This document shows, piece after piece, positions 45,476-56,775 of a DNA stretch of 64,000 nucleotides; position 1 is the first letter of the stretch, and each line of letters opens with the position of its first letter. The position numbers were made by a program, and so were the translations under genes. Source of the stretch: Daedaleopsis sinensis (taxonomy: Eukaryota > Basidiomycota > Agaricomycetes > Polyporales > Polyporaceae); the NCBI GenBank assembly GCA_033807695.1, contig CM066304.1, positions 2,604,001 through 2,668,000 of the forward strand, in the 5' to 3' direction. The notes under the pieces were generated by a model that saw only the letters and a program-made list of their open reading frames with translations, was not told the DNA's origin and searched no databases.

Positions 45476-47669
45476 ATGGCGTCGTCCGTCTTCTACAAAT
45501 TCAGATCTCAGCGCGACGAGTCCCGGGTGACCTTCGATGGCACCGGCATCTCTGTTTTCGACCTGAAGAAAGAGATCATCTTAGCCAACAACCTCGGTAA
45601 GGCTAATGACTTTGACCTCGTCGTGCAGGGCAGCTCCGGAGAAGGTTCGTCCCGTTCCCTTCGCTGTTCAGTGCAACCCCCTCATGTGCACATATGCGTA
45701 CAGAATACAAGGATGATTCGCAAGTTATCCCTCGCTCTTCCTCCGTTATAATCAGGCGTGTTCCCGCCCGCCCGGGCAGAGGCTCGGCAGCGAGATATCT
45801 GGCTACTTCTGGTGGTATTGCGCAGGGTTCCGATGCACCCGGGAAGTCCTCGACAGGCGGCGGTTCTTGGCATAAAGGAGGGGGTAACATGTCAAGGCGG
45901 TTCGACCACAGGGAAAATCAGGAGGATCCCAAGATTGTTGAGAGACCTCCGCCACCAGTATGTACTTAAGCTCTGACCACTGGTACACCTACTGAAGATC
46001 GCCCCAGGTCCCCATGTCTGTTCCAGCCGCTACACCAGAAGACGAAGCCGCTGCGATGGCAGCTATGTTTCAAGCTCAAAGCGCCAATTGGGAGGAGGCC
46101 CAGGAAAAGATGTCACAGTTGGTGTCGCGCACCTGCGCTGTTTTTTGTTCGCGTAGTAGCATACATTCTAATGAATCTTGTTCCCCTTCGTTCCTCCTAT
46201 CACCTTCCGTCCGTGGCCCACAGTGCAACTCGGGTGTACACCAATTCTCGCGGTGGTGCTCCCCGCGGCGGCAAACCATTCCATCCTCCGCACCATACTT
46301 CTGACCGGCAGCTACCACCAAGTTATGTTTGTTACCGGTGTGGCCAGAAGGGTGGGTGCATCCCCTTGATCTCACACGTGGTTAGTGTCTAACATTGGTT
46401 TGTGATAGGCCACTGGATTCAGGAATGTCCGACGAACAACGATAGGGAGTTCGACAACCGACCACGCATCAAGCGTACGACGGGTATCCCGCGGAGCTTC
46501 CTGAAGGCAGTCGACAATCCCACAACAGGACCCCTTGGTCAGGGCGTGATGGTCACTCCTGAGGGAGGTTATGTCGTAGCTCAACCAGACTCGTGCGTTG
46601 TTCCAGTCTTTAGATCCCAAGGTATATATGTTTACACACCTGTCTCAGTGCCTCGTGGCAGAAACAAGTCTCTCGCCATAAGGGTCTTACAGAAGCCGAT
46701 ATCTGGGAGCGCCCCCCAACAGACTCGACGTTTGCGTGCCCGATCGACGGCAAACTGATCCGCGAGGCTGTCAAAACGCCGTGTTGCGGCACACTCTACT
46801 GTGAGGAGTGCGTGCAGACTCACCTGCTGGAGCGTGACTTCTTGTGCCCGAACTGCGCGCGCAAGATCCCCAGTCTGGACAAGCTGATCGTCGACAAGCC
46901 CATGCGCGCGCGCGTGCACGAGTACGTCAGCGCCGAGATCGAGAGGAGCAAACAGGAAGCCGAGAAGGCGGACAAGCAGGAGCGCGAGAAGGGCGTAGAC
47001 GACGGGAAGACCCAATTCGAAGGCAGCGCGGACGGCGACAAGGTGTGTACGCGCCCTTTCCCCCTCATCCAGTTCCTGTCGGCGGCGCAAACCACAGAGT
47101 GTACTCATGCCTTGCGTTGCGCGCAGAAGGGCGGGGACGGCGCCACCGGCGGCGCAGGCGAGGGCGAAGATGGGTTCTACGGCGACCAGGGCGGGATGGA
47201 CATGTCGCAGATGATCAGCCAGCTCCAGGCGCAGATCCAGCAGCTCCAGGGGATGCTCAACAACACCGCCCTGCCCGCGCAGGTCCGCCAGCAGGCGCAG
47301 CTCAAGCACCAGCAGCTCCAGATGGAGCTCCAGCAGGTGCAGGCCGTCGCCGCCATGGCCGCCGCGCAGTCGTACACCATGCCCGGCATGGGCGGTAACA
47401 TGGGCGGTAACATGGGCATGGGCGGGGGCATGGGCGGAGCGATGGGCGGGGGCATGAGTGGGGGCATGGGCGGGGGGATGCAGATGCAGGAGTTCAGGCA
47501 ATGGACGAACCCGTTCTCGAACCAGCAGCCGGCAGGCCAGGACTCGGCGTACCAGCGGCTGCCGCTGAACAACCGTCGCAGGGCACTCAAGAGAGATCGC
47601 CCGTCGGATTTCCTGGAGATCGCGGGAGCCCAACAGGGAGATGCCAAGTCTGCGAGGTATTGGGAGTGA
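45476..47669 (+). CDS. MPE1: Mpe1/RBBP6-type cleavage and polyadenylation factor
   Basis: Nuclear subunit of the pre-mRNA 3'-end processing factor, with a ubiquitin-like and E3-like architecture. The start MASSVFYKFRSQRDESRVTF is the DWNN ubiquitin-like domain (to about residue 80). A CCHC zinc knuckle, CYRCGQKGHWIQECP, spans an intron near 46352-46408. The RING-like module has CPIDGKLIREAVKTPCCGTL, YCEECV and CPNC (about 46738-46860), then KLIVDKPMRARVHEYV. The C-terminal tail is Gln- and Met/Gly-rich, with repeated MGGGM units (about 47380-47480), and ends KSARYWE. At least seven introns; frames reconnect normally. Convergent with VPS5, 254 bp apart. Confidence 0.92.
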
Positions 47670-47923
47670 ATCGGGAGTGAGCGAGTAGAGTTTGGGCTTC
47701 GTGGTGCGTAAGCCGGAGTTTCGGACTTTTCTCAGTAGCCGCCAATGGATGGACGAGTTACAATTCTACGCCAATCTATATGTATTGAGTAGTGGACCAT
47801 GACCGGGGTCCCGCATCTCGGGTATCTCATATGCATGTACATACTCCAGGAAAGTGTCCAGCGTGAATTAGATATGATTCCAAAATATGTTACAACGACG
47901 CAAACTACGATATTCGCATGTAC

Positions 47924-50456
47924 CTATGATGAAGCTGAGATCGGAGAGTCTGGCGGATGTTGCTGGCTCTGCGGTGCAACACGCTTGAGCAACGACTGCT
48001 GGTAGTTCTCCCAGACAGAGATGACCTGCGAGAAGCAGGTGAGCACACGCACGAAGAGGGGTCGGTGACCTCAGCAACGTACCTGCTTCTGTCGGGATAT
48101 CATTCCTTCGAGGAACGTCTCAAGCGAGTTCTTGAAGTCCTCAACCCGCTCCTGCTCGAAACGCGCGACCTCGGTCTTCACAAGGCGCGAGGCGTGGTCG
48201 AACTCCTGCTTCGCCTCCAGGGAGCGCCGTTCTGCCTCTCCGACGATGGCGAGCGAGCGGCTGAGCTGGTCCGCGCCCAGCCGCCCCTGCGAGCGGTTGG
48301 TTTCGTGCGTCTGCTTGGTGCGGCGGAGGTGTGCGTCCGCGTTTTGCCACACATGATACATGCGCACACGCGAGCTGAACGCGAGCTAGGAAGAGGTTCG
48401 TCAGGCGTTGCGTTGGGGTATGGGGAGAGTGTGCGGGCAACGCACCCGAACAGAGTTGATGAGGCGCGCGTACTCGTCCGCTGTCGACTGCGCGTCAGAT
48501 CCCAGTCCCAGCTGTCAGCGGGTCGGACGCGGAGATACGCACCTGTACTCAAGATGGTCACGATATCTTGCGTAGCTTGGATAGCTTGCAGCTCTTGTAC
48601 TTTCTGCTCGACTTCCGCAAGGCCGCTCAACGACGCCGACAGTTGACTGCCGACGTCACAAGCAGCTAGTTCTGCGACCGTCTGTGCGAATTCGCCGGCA
48701 GCAGCGGCTACCTCTGCCCTCTGTTTCGAAACGCCTTCGATGGCCTTCACGAGACCTCGGAGCTGGGTTTCCAGGCTGTCGAGATACGACTTTTGTCTGT
48801 CGAACCACTGAAGAAATGGTTTCAGCTGCTTCCCCCGTACGTAGTAAGAACCCCCATAGATTTACCTCGTCGGTCTCGTAGAACCTAGGACCGGCGATGG
48901 TCTGGCCGATGGTAGCCATAAGACCACCCTTCTCTTGAGCAATCTCCGCCTTCCGGTGCTTGATCTGTTGGACGTCGTTTGAATAAGTCGGTGACTGCTC
49001 ATAGGGGATCTCTCGTCAACGTACATCCAGAGCAAAGGTGTCGCTCTCCAAGAACAGCTTGAGATCTGTGTCCTTCTGGAGCACCGGATGGCCCGCAATC
49101 TTCTGGATGCACTTTTCCAGCGCGATCCGCCGTTGCTGCACAAAGTCCTGATCAAAGCGGCCGAACGGGTTCTTGTCGGGTACTGGGGGGACGACAACAC
49201 CGGGGTTGTTCATCGAGAGCGTTTCATATAGCCAGAGGAAATCGGAGTATCGTCGCAGCACAGAGAACGTGGACTTCTTGTATATTGGCGAGGTCGTCTG
49301 AGCAGGAATATGGTTCGTGATAGGCACAAGGGCGGCGTCAGGCGATGTTTGCGTACCTTAGTATGCACGGTGTACATGGTGTAAGCACGAATTGGATCCC
49401 CTACCCGCTGTGGATCGTCTACCGTGATCACGAACACAGGTTGAATCCCATTATCCCTCTTCCCGCCTGCCGGGGTGGAAACCGAGGTGGAAGGCTAACT
49501 TATGAGGTTAAGGAGAAACACAACGACGTGAACGAGGAAGCACTAACCGAGGTCGGTCGTCGCGCAGCAGCCTCCCGTGATGCGGCCCTTGCTGCAATCG
49601 TCTGAGCTATAGGTCGGTCGTCGTCGTCGTCATCGTCGTCCGATACGCTCTGCGTCCGCGACGAAGACACAGGAGCACTGTACGTCGTCTGTGTCTGCCA
49701 TCCATCGGCACCCTGCCATCCCCCGAGAGCCTCGCCTCCTATCGACAGTCCAGCGATAGACACGTTGGTCGGTCGGTCCAGGGGGTTGAATGCTGCCGGT
49801 CCTGCCTTGGGTATTGCGGCTTGAGACGAAGTGAAGGATGCTACAGAACCACGGGAGACATGGCCCGGCGCGATAGCACGAGTGGGTTCCTCGGCGACGC
49901 TTGTGCGACGAGCAGGCGGGGGTGAAGCAGGCTTGATGGGCTCGTCGGCGGGCGGCGAGGGTGGGCTAACAGCGACCAGTTCCGAAGGCTTTGGGGGCTC
50001 CTCTGTCTCCGTAGATATGCTCTCCCGGAATCCGCGCGAAAGAGGAGCGGCTGCTGCTGCAGCTGCCTCTTCGGCCGCCGCAGCTGCCTCCGCGGCGTTG
50101 AACGCAACGGTGTCGAGGGGGTCTACTCTCTCCTCTTCGGCGGAAGGTTGGGGTGTCGGGGTTGCTGCAGCTTCGACTTCGTCGTCTTCGCTCCGCCGGT
50201 CATCGTGGAATCCGCTGGATACGGTATCGGCGAACGCATTGTGGGTGATGTCGGTAGGTGATGCATTGCTGCCAAAGCCGCCGCCGCCGAATGCGAAGGA
50301 CTCGTCAACGTCGTTGAACGATGGCACAGTTGGCTGGCCGAAGCTCGCCCAAGGGTCAGGAGAGTTGGATCGCGGTTTAGCGAACGGGTCCTCGAAGGGG
50401 TTCTGGAGATCTCGTGAAGGAAGGAGGTCGTCAAAGCTGTCCATAGTATGTGCCAA
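47924..50456 (-). CDS. VPS5: Vps5-type sorting nexin (retromer, PX-BAR)
   Basis: Peripheral endosomal protein that binds PI3P and curves membrane in the retromer complex. About 700 residues in about seven exons. The N-terminus (MAHTMDSFDDLLPSRDLQNP) is acidic, Ala/Pro-rich and disordered; an alternative ATG four codons on gives MDSFDDLLP. The PX domain includes FVITVDDPQRVGDPIRAYTM, the PI3P-binding RRYSDFLWLYE and PPVPDKNPFGRF. The C-terminal BAR coiled coil runs from WFDRQKSYLDSLETQLRGLV to FLEGMISRQKQ, then VISVWENYQQSLLKRV and a stop at 47924. The order PX then BAR and the lengths fit Vps5/SNX1. A GA-rich microsatellite lies in its upstream region. Confidence 0.92.
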
Positions 50457-50870
50457 AGTCGATGATTACAGCCAAACGGAGTGAGGCAAGGAGACACACA
50501 TCAGTATTTCTCCGAAGTTCGCGGAGTCACGACCCGATCCGGCGCTAATTATTGGACTCGAACGACTCTGACGGAAGTGAGTAAGTAATGTCGGGGGTCC
50601 CGCGAGGGAGGGAGAGAGAAAGAGAGAGAGAGAGTTCCTAACCGTCTGGTTAGGGTCGGCGCAAGCCCCTCACACGATGACTCTTCGAAAATTCAAAACA
50701 CACTCATACTCATGGACGTTCATGCTTCATAACCATACGAATTCCGGATGATCTACGCGATACACGGTACTTCTTACCACTCCTATGCCTCTCTATCGTT
50801 CGGACTCATCCTCGTCTTTCCCTTGGGAATGATCCTCACCAGTCGATCCGTCAAGTAAGGTACAAGCTGA
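50457..50870. other. Short intergenic gap with GA microsatellite
   Basis: About 410 bp between the VPS5 start and the SDR stop, both on the minus strand. A (GGGA)/(GA)n purine tract occupies 50605-50634. Nothing else recognised. Confidence 0.6.
50605..50634. repeat. GA-rich microsatellite
   Basis: GAGGGAGGGAGAGAG is followed by AAAGAGAGAGAGAGAG-type sequence upstream of VPS5. Confidence 0.85.
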
Positions 50871-52185
50871 TCAAAGCCAGCCGCGGGCCTTGAAGTCTTC
50901 AAGCGTGTCCTTCGTCGTCTCCTCAAATGTTTTGAACTTGATCCCCAGCAACCGCTGCTGCTTCTCTGGCGCGTACAAGACAAGGTGAGTCGCTTTCGAA
51001 GGGTCGTAGGAGGTGTTCCCTGCCGGGAGCTGTGGGTACAGACGATGCGCGACGAGTACTGCGGAGGAGAGACGGTAAGCTCGGTGCAACACACATTGCA
51101 CTCATCACCGTCGACCGATAGTGACTAACCGAAGTCCTGCCACTTGTACGGCCCCACGCTAGTGATGATGCGCTCTCCAGACGCCTCTTGCTTCGTGATC
51201 GCGAGCGCGTGTGCCAACGCGAGATCACGCACATCGACGTAGGACGATCTAAACAAGACGAACAGGGGACTCTCTCAGCTCCGCGAATCGAGGAGTGGAG
51301 AGCGATGACCCACGACGTACCCGACATTTGCAAGCGTCTCGTCATCCTGGGTGCCCTTGACGACGGTCTCGTACCATTGGTGCACGCTCTCATTCAAACT
51401 TTCCGGCTTGTCGACCTCGTGCAAGAACGGCCCGAACACGAACGGTGGGTTGAGCACGACGAGGTCCCAGCCGATCTCGCCCTTGTGCCTCTCGACGAAC
51501 TCCCAGGCGGCGCGCTCGGCGAGGGTCTTGCTTGCGCGGTACTTGGCAACAGCGGCAGCGGCCTTGCCCTTCTCGTTCACTTCGGCGACGCTCGCCTCGT
51601 TCCAATCCATCTCGGAAAACACGTGCGCGTCCGGGAAGGGCGTGGCCACCGCCGCGCAGGAGGAGGTGACGACCACTCGCTTCACGGATGGCGCGTGCGC
51701 GAGCGCGGACTTGAGGATGCCTGTCGTGCCGTGCACTGCAGGTACGATGAGCTCGGAGGGGTCGTCCGCCTTGAAGTGAACAGGCGAGGCGATATGCGCG
51801 ATCGCATCTACACCCTGGACAGCTTCGTCGAATGCGCCGTCCTGTGAGATAGGATTATGAGCGACAGTGGGAACGTCGGACACACGTTCGGGAGCACGCG
51901 CATCGATGCACGAACGCCTACGTGTAAAACAACTTGTGCGCGCATATATGCGGGTCCTATACCGCAATGAGAGCGAACACGCACTTTGGTGATGTCCTCA
52001 ACGATTACAACCTCAAATTTGTCTCCATACGACTTGAACAAGTTCCGGAGGAAGGGCGCCTTGCTCTCCGAGCGCACCGTGCCGCGCACCGAAAATCCCT
52101 TGTCTAGGAACGCCTTCACGACCCAGACGGCGACGTATCCGTTCGCGCCAGAGACGAGGATCTTTCCAGAGTTGACTACCGGCAT
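50871..52185 (-). CDS. Extended SDR NAD(P)H-dependent reductase (Gre2/dihydroflavonol reductase-like)
   Basis: Cytosolic oxidoreductase of about 340 residues in four exons. The Rossmann start is KILVSGANGYVAVWVVKAFL, in which the G-x-x-G-x-x-A pattern has a Val-Ala in the third position. The catalytic Tyr and Lys lie in KYRASKTLAERAAW, with Ser in VVTSSCAAV. NPPFVFGPFLH and SSYVDVRDLALAHALAI are typical of the cinnamoyl-CoA/dihydroflavonol/methylglyoxal reductase branch. Intron 1 is long for this gene (about 140 bp, donor GTGCGT after VEDITK, acceptor before DGAFDEAVQG). It ends TLEDFKARGWL. Substrate not predictable. A fragment of a second copy lies upstream. Confidence 0.9.
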
Positions 52186-52736
52186 TGATTGCGTTCGACT
52201 GCTGGTGGGAATGCGTAGAGGCAGAAGCTGGACGTGTGCGTGCGAGAGGGTCGCAAGGTCTTATATAGGAAGCTCGAGTGTGAGGACGGTGGGGGCCCGC
52301 ACGAACATGATAAGGATGGTTGAGTTGCGCTGACTGAGATGAAAGTGCCCTGATTAATGGCTATGACGCAATCGTAGGGGAGGGGGGGGGACGTCCAGTG
52401 GCAGAGCGGCGGAAATATTGTTGTCGGATTGAAGCTGTGGGTGGTCGCATGCACAACACTTGTCTCGTACCCATCCGTCGTGGGTATCGCCCGCACCCCA
52501 CCACCGCGGTCCGTTACGAGACTTGTCGTGACCTGCGCTCCCGGCGCGGGGCTCGGGAAGATCGCGACGGCGGAGAACATGGCGAAGAAGCGGTCGAATG
52601 CACAGTCCTCCGAAGTCTGCGCGTAATGGGGACCAGCTTTTGGACTCGTAAACCAGCCTCTCGCTGTTCGTCCCTCTGAGGAGAAGCTGGACGATCCTTG
52701 GAGGAGGGGTGCGGGTGACCCCCATGGGAACGTGGC
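52186..52736. other. Upstream region of the SDR gene
   Basis: About 550 bp. No supported gene; ORFs on both strands lack family motifs. The segment probably mixes the promoter of the SDR gene with eroded sequence from the neighbouring SDR relic. Confidence 0.45.
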
Positions 52737-52847
52737 CTAGACCTGCTCGGGCTTGGTAGAGAATCCGTTCTCGAGAAAGTCGTTCAGCACCCAACCGGCG
52801 ACACACGCGTTCGAAAAGGTGACAAGGACCTTGCTGCGGGTATTCAT
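52737..52847 (-). pseudogene. N-terminal fragment of an SDR paralogue
   Basis: MNTRSKVLVTFSNACVAGWV then LNDFLENGFSTKPEQV and a stop. It aligns with the start of the intact SDR next door (KILVSGANGYVAVWV, KAFLDKGFSVRGTV). The glycine pattern of the nucleotide-binding loop is lost (TFSNACVAG), and nothing of the rest of the enzyme follows. A short relic of a tandem duplicate. Confidence 0.6.
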
Positions 52848-53653
52848 GAAAGACGAGATCTGAGAGGTGAAGGCGTAGAGACGATAGATGAGAATATTGC
52901 TTGCTCTACGTAGCCGGACTGTAAACATGGTTATGAGATCATCCTCAGTCGCCGGAATAGAGGACCAGGCAAGACTTCAGTGGATGCGATGATCGCCAAG
53001 ATGTGTTGTCCCTCTGATGATGGAGTTTCAATGCAGACATAACAGGCAGCGTTGAGAGGGAGACGTTGCAAGTCATAGCTAGAGGTTGCAAACGTTAACG
53101 TTGTGCGTCGGTGATTCCCAATTCAGACGCCCGAATATAGAGCACGTGAAATGACGTCACGCGAAATAAGTCGTCGACTCCTCGCACTCGGAGGCAACCC
53201 ATTTTCAAAGGAAACCCACTGTACACTGTACAGTACTAGTGCTCCGTGACTTATACGGTAGAACTGCAGCATATCGGCTGATAGACTGAAAGCGTGCATG
53301 TCTTGAATCTTACCAAGTTGCGCTCATTCGTATACAAAGTCGACTGCGGTGTTCCTAACATAGGCCAAAACAGCTAAGGGATGCCTCTGAGAACCGAAGT
53401 GCAGGAGCTCACGGAAGTAGTGAGCAGGCTTGATCAGGAAGCGCTCCCCTCCGCCCGCAGGCACGGTAAGACACAGGACGTGCGCCCTCTACAAATGTCG
53501 GAGGCCAAGTTCTGCGTGGACAACGATAGATCATTATAGCACGAGGGTATCCCATTACGATAAGAGGATGCTTGTAAGGGTAACATATGTCCAAAATTGC
53601 ACAAGAGCCTTCGACGTAACCTCCCCCTGAAAATGTATCCATCCATGTGTGGC
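52848..53653. other. Intergenic with CACGTG and TGACGTCA elements
   Basis: About 800 bp. CACGTG (53143-53148) and the perfect CRE TGACGTCA (53152-53159) are 4 bp apart, and the 12-bp palindrome AACGTTAACGTT lies near 53091. These lie some 300 bp upstream of the SDR relic and look like a surviving promoter. The right part is 3' flank of MVP1. Confidence 0.5.
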
Positions 53654-56315
53654 TCACTCAAGAGGCATGCCATCAACAGCCTCGAGCAGCGACGACCAGT
53701 TCGAAACAGCAGCCTCGGAGAAGTCGCTCTCTTCACGCGCGAACGACCGCACGGCCTGCGCGAGGAGCGCGTTCTCGCGATTGTGCAGCACGACGCGTAG
53801 TTCGTGCCACATGCTGTTGTAGGGGCAATCAGTATTAAGTACAATGCCAGCAGCGGAAAACTCTGGCAGCACGAATGCAGCAGTGACGCACCAAGCACGG
53901 ATGAAAACGCGGCGGTTCAACGCAGCCGCGATCGCCGCTTGGTCTTTCTCAATCAGCCCCGCAAACTTGTCCGCCTCCTGTTCCCAGCCCTCCTTCTGGG
54001 CCTGGCGGATGCCCTCTAGCTTGTGCGAGTTGGTGTCGACGCGCTTGCGCAGGCGATCCACTTGATCGGGAGCAAGACGGTCGTGGCGAATGAAGAGGTC
54101 ACGCATGGCGACATATAAATCGCGTTGAGCCTGGGTAAGGGAGTGGGTCAACAGCCGCTGAGGGGAAGCGCATGCAACAATCGCACCTTCAGCGATTCCA
54201 ACGTGGCATATAGCATAGTCCGTGACTTCACGATTCAAAGTCGAAGTGATTATTATTGAGAACGTCCCTTGAAAAGTCATAAGGAAACTTACACGGTGTT
54301 CGAGCGCGTCCGCGTGTCTCTGCGTGTGCGTCGAGACATGCACCAGCCCCTGCCTCACGCCCGCGCAGAGCTCGCAGTCTTCGCCGCGCCAGCACCGCTC
54401 GTTGACTTCCACGAGGCTCTTGACGGTGTTCGTCAGACGGGAAAGATCCGCCTGCCCGTCGAGGACGCCCCGGCGTGCACCAGCAGTAAGCCCGGAGAAG
54501 ATCGAGGAGGTAGTCGACATATCCGTGTCGTGGTCAAGTGAGCCCGAGGTCGAGGTCGAAGAAGGGCGGGACGACGATCCCGACGAGCCAGTAGCAGAGA
54601 GCGCAGAGAACGGAGGCAGGGGCAAGGACAGGTGAGTCGGCAAGAAGCTTGGCCGCAGGACAGGAGTGAGCCGTACCGCTGCTGCCTCTCGGCGCCTCAC
54701 GATCCGTTCTGTAAGCAGGCAAATCCTTTGCCAGTGCTCGATGAGGAAGCCGACCTTGCCTCGCACCACACTGTGTGCGCGTTCAGTGTGCTTGTTCTAG
54801 CGGCGCAATAGAAGCAACCTACGCAAGCTTGTCCTCCAGATCACTAGGGATCGCCATTTCCTCCACACGATCGACACGCTTGCTTGCAGACTCCTCCTCG
54901 TAGGATATCGCAGTATGCTTCCGCCATTCTTCAAGTGAAGGCTCGGTCAGGAAAGACTGAATGACAGGATCATCCTTGACCACTGGATGATTTCTAAATG
55001 ATCGTTTAGAGACGTGGGGTTCAGGTGTCAAAAACACCTACACAACGAAGTTCATGAACCGAGCCAATCCTCGCCTGTTCATGAATGTAAGGGTCGGACC
55101 ACATAAACTTTAAAGCTGATGAAGACTTACCTTCGTTGTTCAAGGAAGCCTTCATCGGCTATGTGTCGTGTATTGTGAGTTTCGACGAAAATGCAGAAGC
55201 AACAATTGACATACGGCCTATCCGTTTGGGAGGCAAGGCGGGAAGCAAACGGAATGGGTAACGTTTGACAAGGACGTCCCACAAGAAGAGAAACTCCGAG
55301 TATCGCCGCGGGACGGGAGCCCCGCGCTGGAAGGGATGACATTCAACTGCATGTTCTAAGTGTCGTTGAGGAACACTCACATCACTGGAAATCTCGTAGA
55401 CGAGATACCTGTTCAGTATAAACCCCTGCTGACCCAGCACATTCACGAAGACCGTCTCTTGTTTCTTCCACCATTCACGTGGTAGGCCAGTGCCGGCGAT
55501 GCTGGAAGCACCATTGGTAACGCCACCAAATGCAGGCGGCGGTTTCGGGGCAGCGCTAGGAGAGGTGAACTTGGAACTCCAAGGGTCTTCGGTGGAATAG
55601 CCTCGAGTTGGAGGGGTTGGCATTTGCATGATATCGTGGAAGGAAGACATCGCGGGAGGTAGCGAGCCGAGATCAAGAGCTGGTTCGGGTAGAGCATTCT
55701 CTTGTGCGAGGGCAGCCACCCGTTCCACGCTCAGGTCTGTTATGTGGAGGATTGAGGAACGCGCGGACTCGCCACAGCGTAAGGCGCGTACCTTTACTAG
55801 ACTGCGCTAATGCAGCAAGTGCTAGAGCTACAAAGAACTCCAGACGGGATACTCGGGGCCGTGAGCTGACCAGGCTCACAATCTATACCGAGGTTAACTC
55901 AGCAGTCTTGTATGGCTATAGCAACCACGTACCTTATCTACAGTAGATGCAGGGAGAGAGGAAGTACCCAAGACCCTCGATAGCGCGTTCACAGACGTTT
56001 CACCAGTGTTGCTTGGATCAACAGCAGCGAAGGCCCGATGATAAACTATGGGAACAGTCGCGTCTCCTAATTGGATAATAGATTCAGAGAGAGAGATGAC
56101 GATAGTCTACTTCTCAACGTACCAATCACTGAGCTGAAACCAGACGAGGATGTCGCGAAAGGCGGCACGGACGGAGGTGCTGGACTCGGTGCGGCGCTCC
56201 ATGGGTCAAGGCCATCATCGTAGACAGAGCTGATGAGAGGGTTCTCAGTCACAAAGCTGGCCCCAAACTGCGATGATGTCCCGTATGCCTGTACGGGGCG
56301 GGGTGCGTTGAACAT
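53654..56315 (-). CDS. MVP1: Mvp1/SNX8-type sorting nexin
   Basis: Endosomal PX-BAR protein for retrograde sorting, a partner or alternative to retromer. About 680 residues. The start [20 protein letters not shown] is followed by [20 protein letters not shown]. Middle exons have [14 protein letters not shown] and the PX core [39 protein letters not shown] and [18 protein letters not shown]. The C-terminal exon (53654-54769) is a long helical BAR-like region: [56 protein letters not shown], and the end [12 protein letters not shown]. Divergent from the Mbp1-type gene. Confidence 0.86.
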
Positions 56316-56775
56316 GGTGGGTATATCGGGAACAAGGCCTAGGAAGCAGGTGTGGTTGCCTTGTGAAGCAAGGAGCTAGGCCCGAGGCAAGCAAGAGGAA
56401 GCGACTGCAGTCTCACAGGTATAATTACGAGACAGTTAGCAGTCAGGAATAGTCGGTTTCGTCGTCGTGGTCGTCGTGGTCGTCGTCGCAGCCGCGGTCG
56501 AGATCGCAGCTATGTCGCAGTGTGGACCTGGTCCGAGTCGCAGCTGCCTGCGTCAACGACGTCAACGAGGCCACACGCGCCGAGCTGTGACTCTGCTAGC
56601 GTGACGGCACGCACGGTCACAGGATCGCGGTGGGTGACAAGCACGTGGGGCGCCTCTGATTGTGGCTCCGACACGCCGTCGCCTGTGAGCGCGTCTCGGC
56701 GCGCGTCGTGAGATCGGTCTCCGAGTCCGGCTGTCTCCTCCTCCCCCCTCACTCTCCACTACCCTCGTCGCGGCC
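56316..56775. promoter_or_regulatory. Divergent promoter MVP1 / MBP1 with GTC repeat
   Basis: A 460-bp gap. A GTCGTCGTG-type triplet repeat occupies about 56459-56492. The MBP1 side contains GAGCGCGTCTCGGCGCGCGT, GC-rich but without a perfect ACGCGT. Perfect ACGCGT words instead occur in MBP1 introns (near 56909 and 57673). Confidence 0.5.

Noticed and set aside
46632..47633. 333-codon minus-strand ORF rich in His/Ala/Leu
   Set aside because: Antisense shadow of the MPE1 RING and Met/Gly-rich tail.
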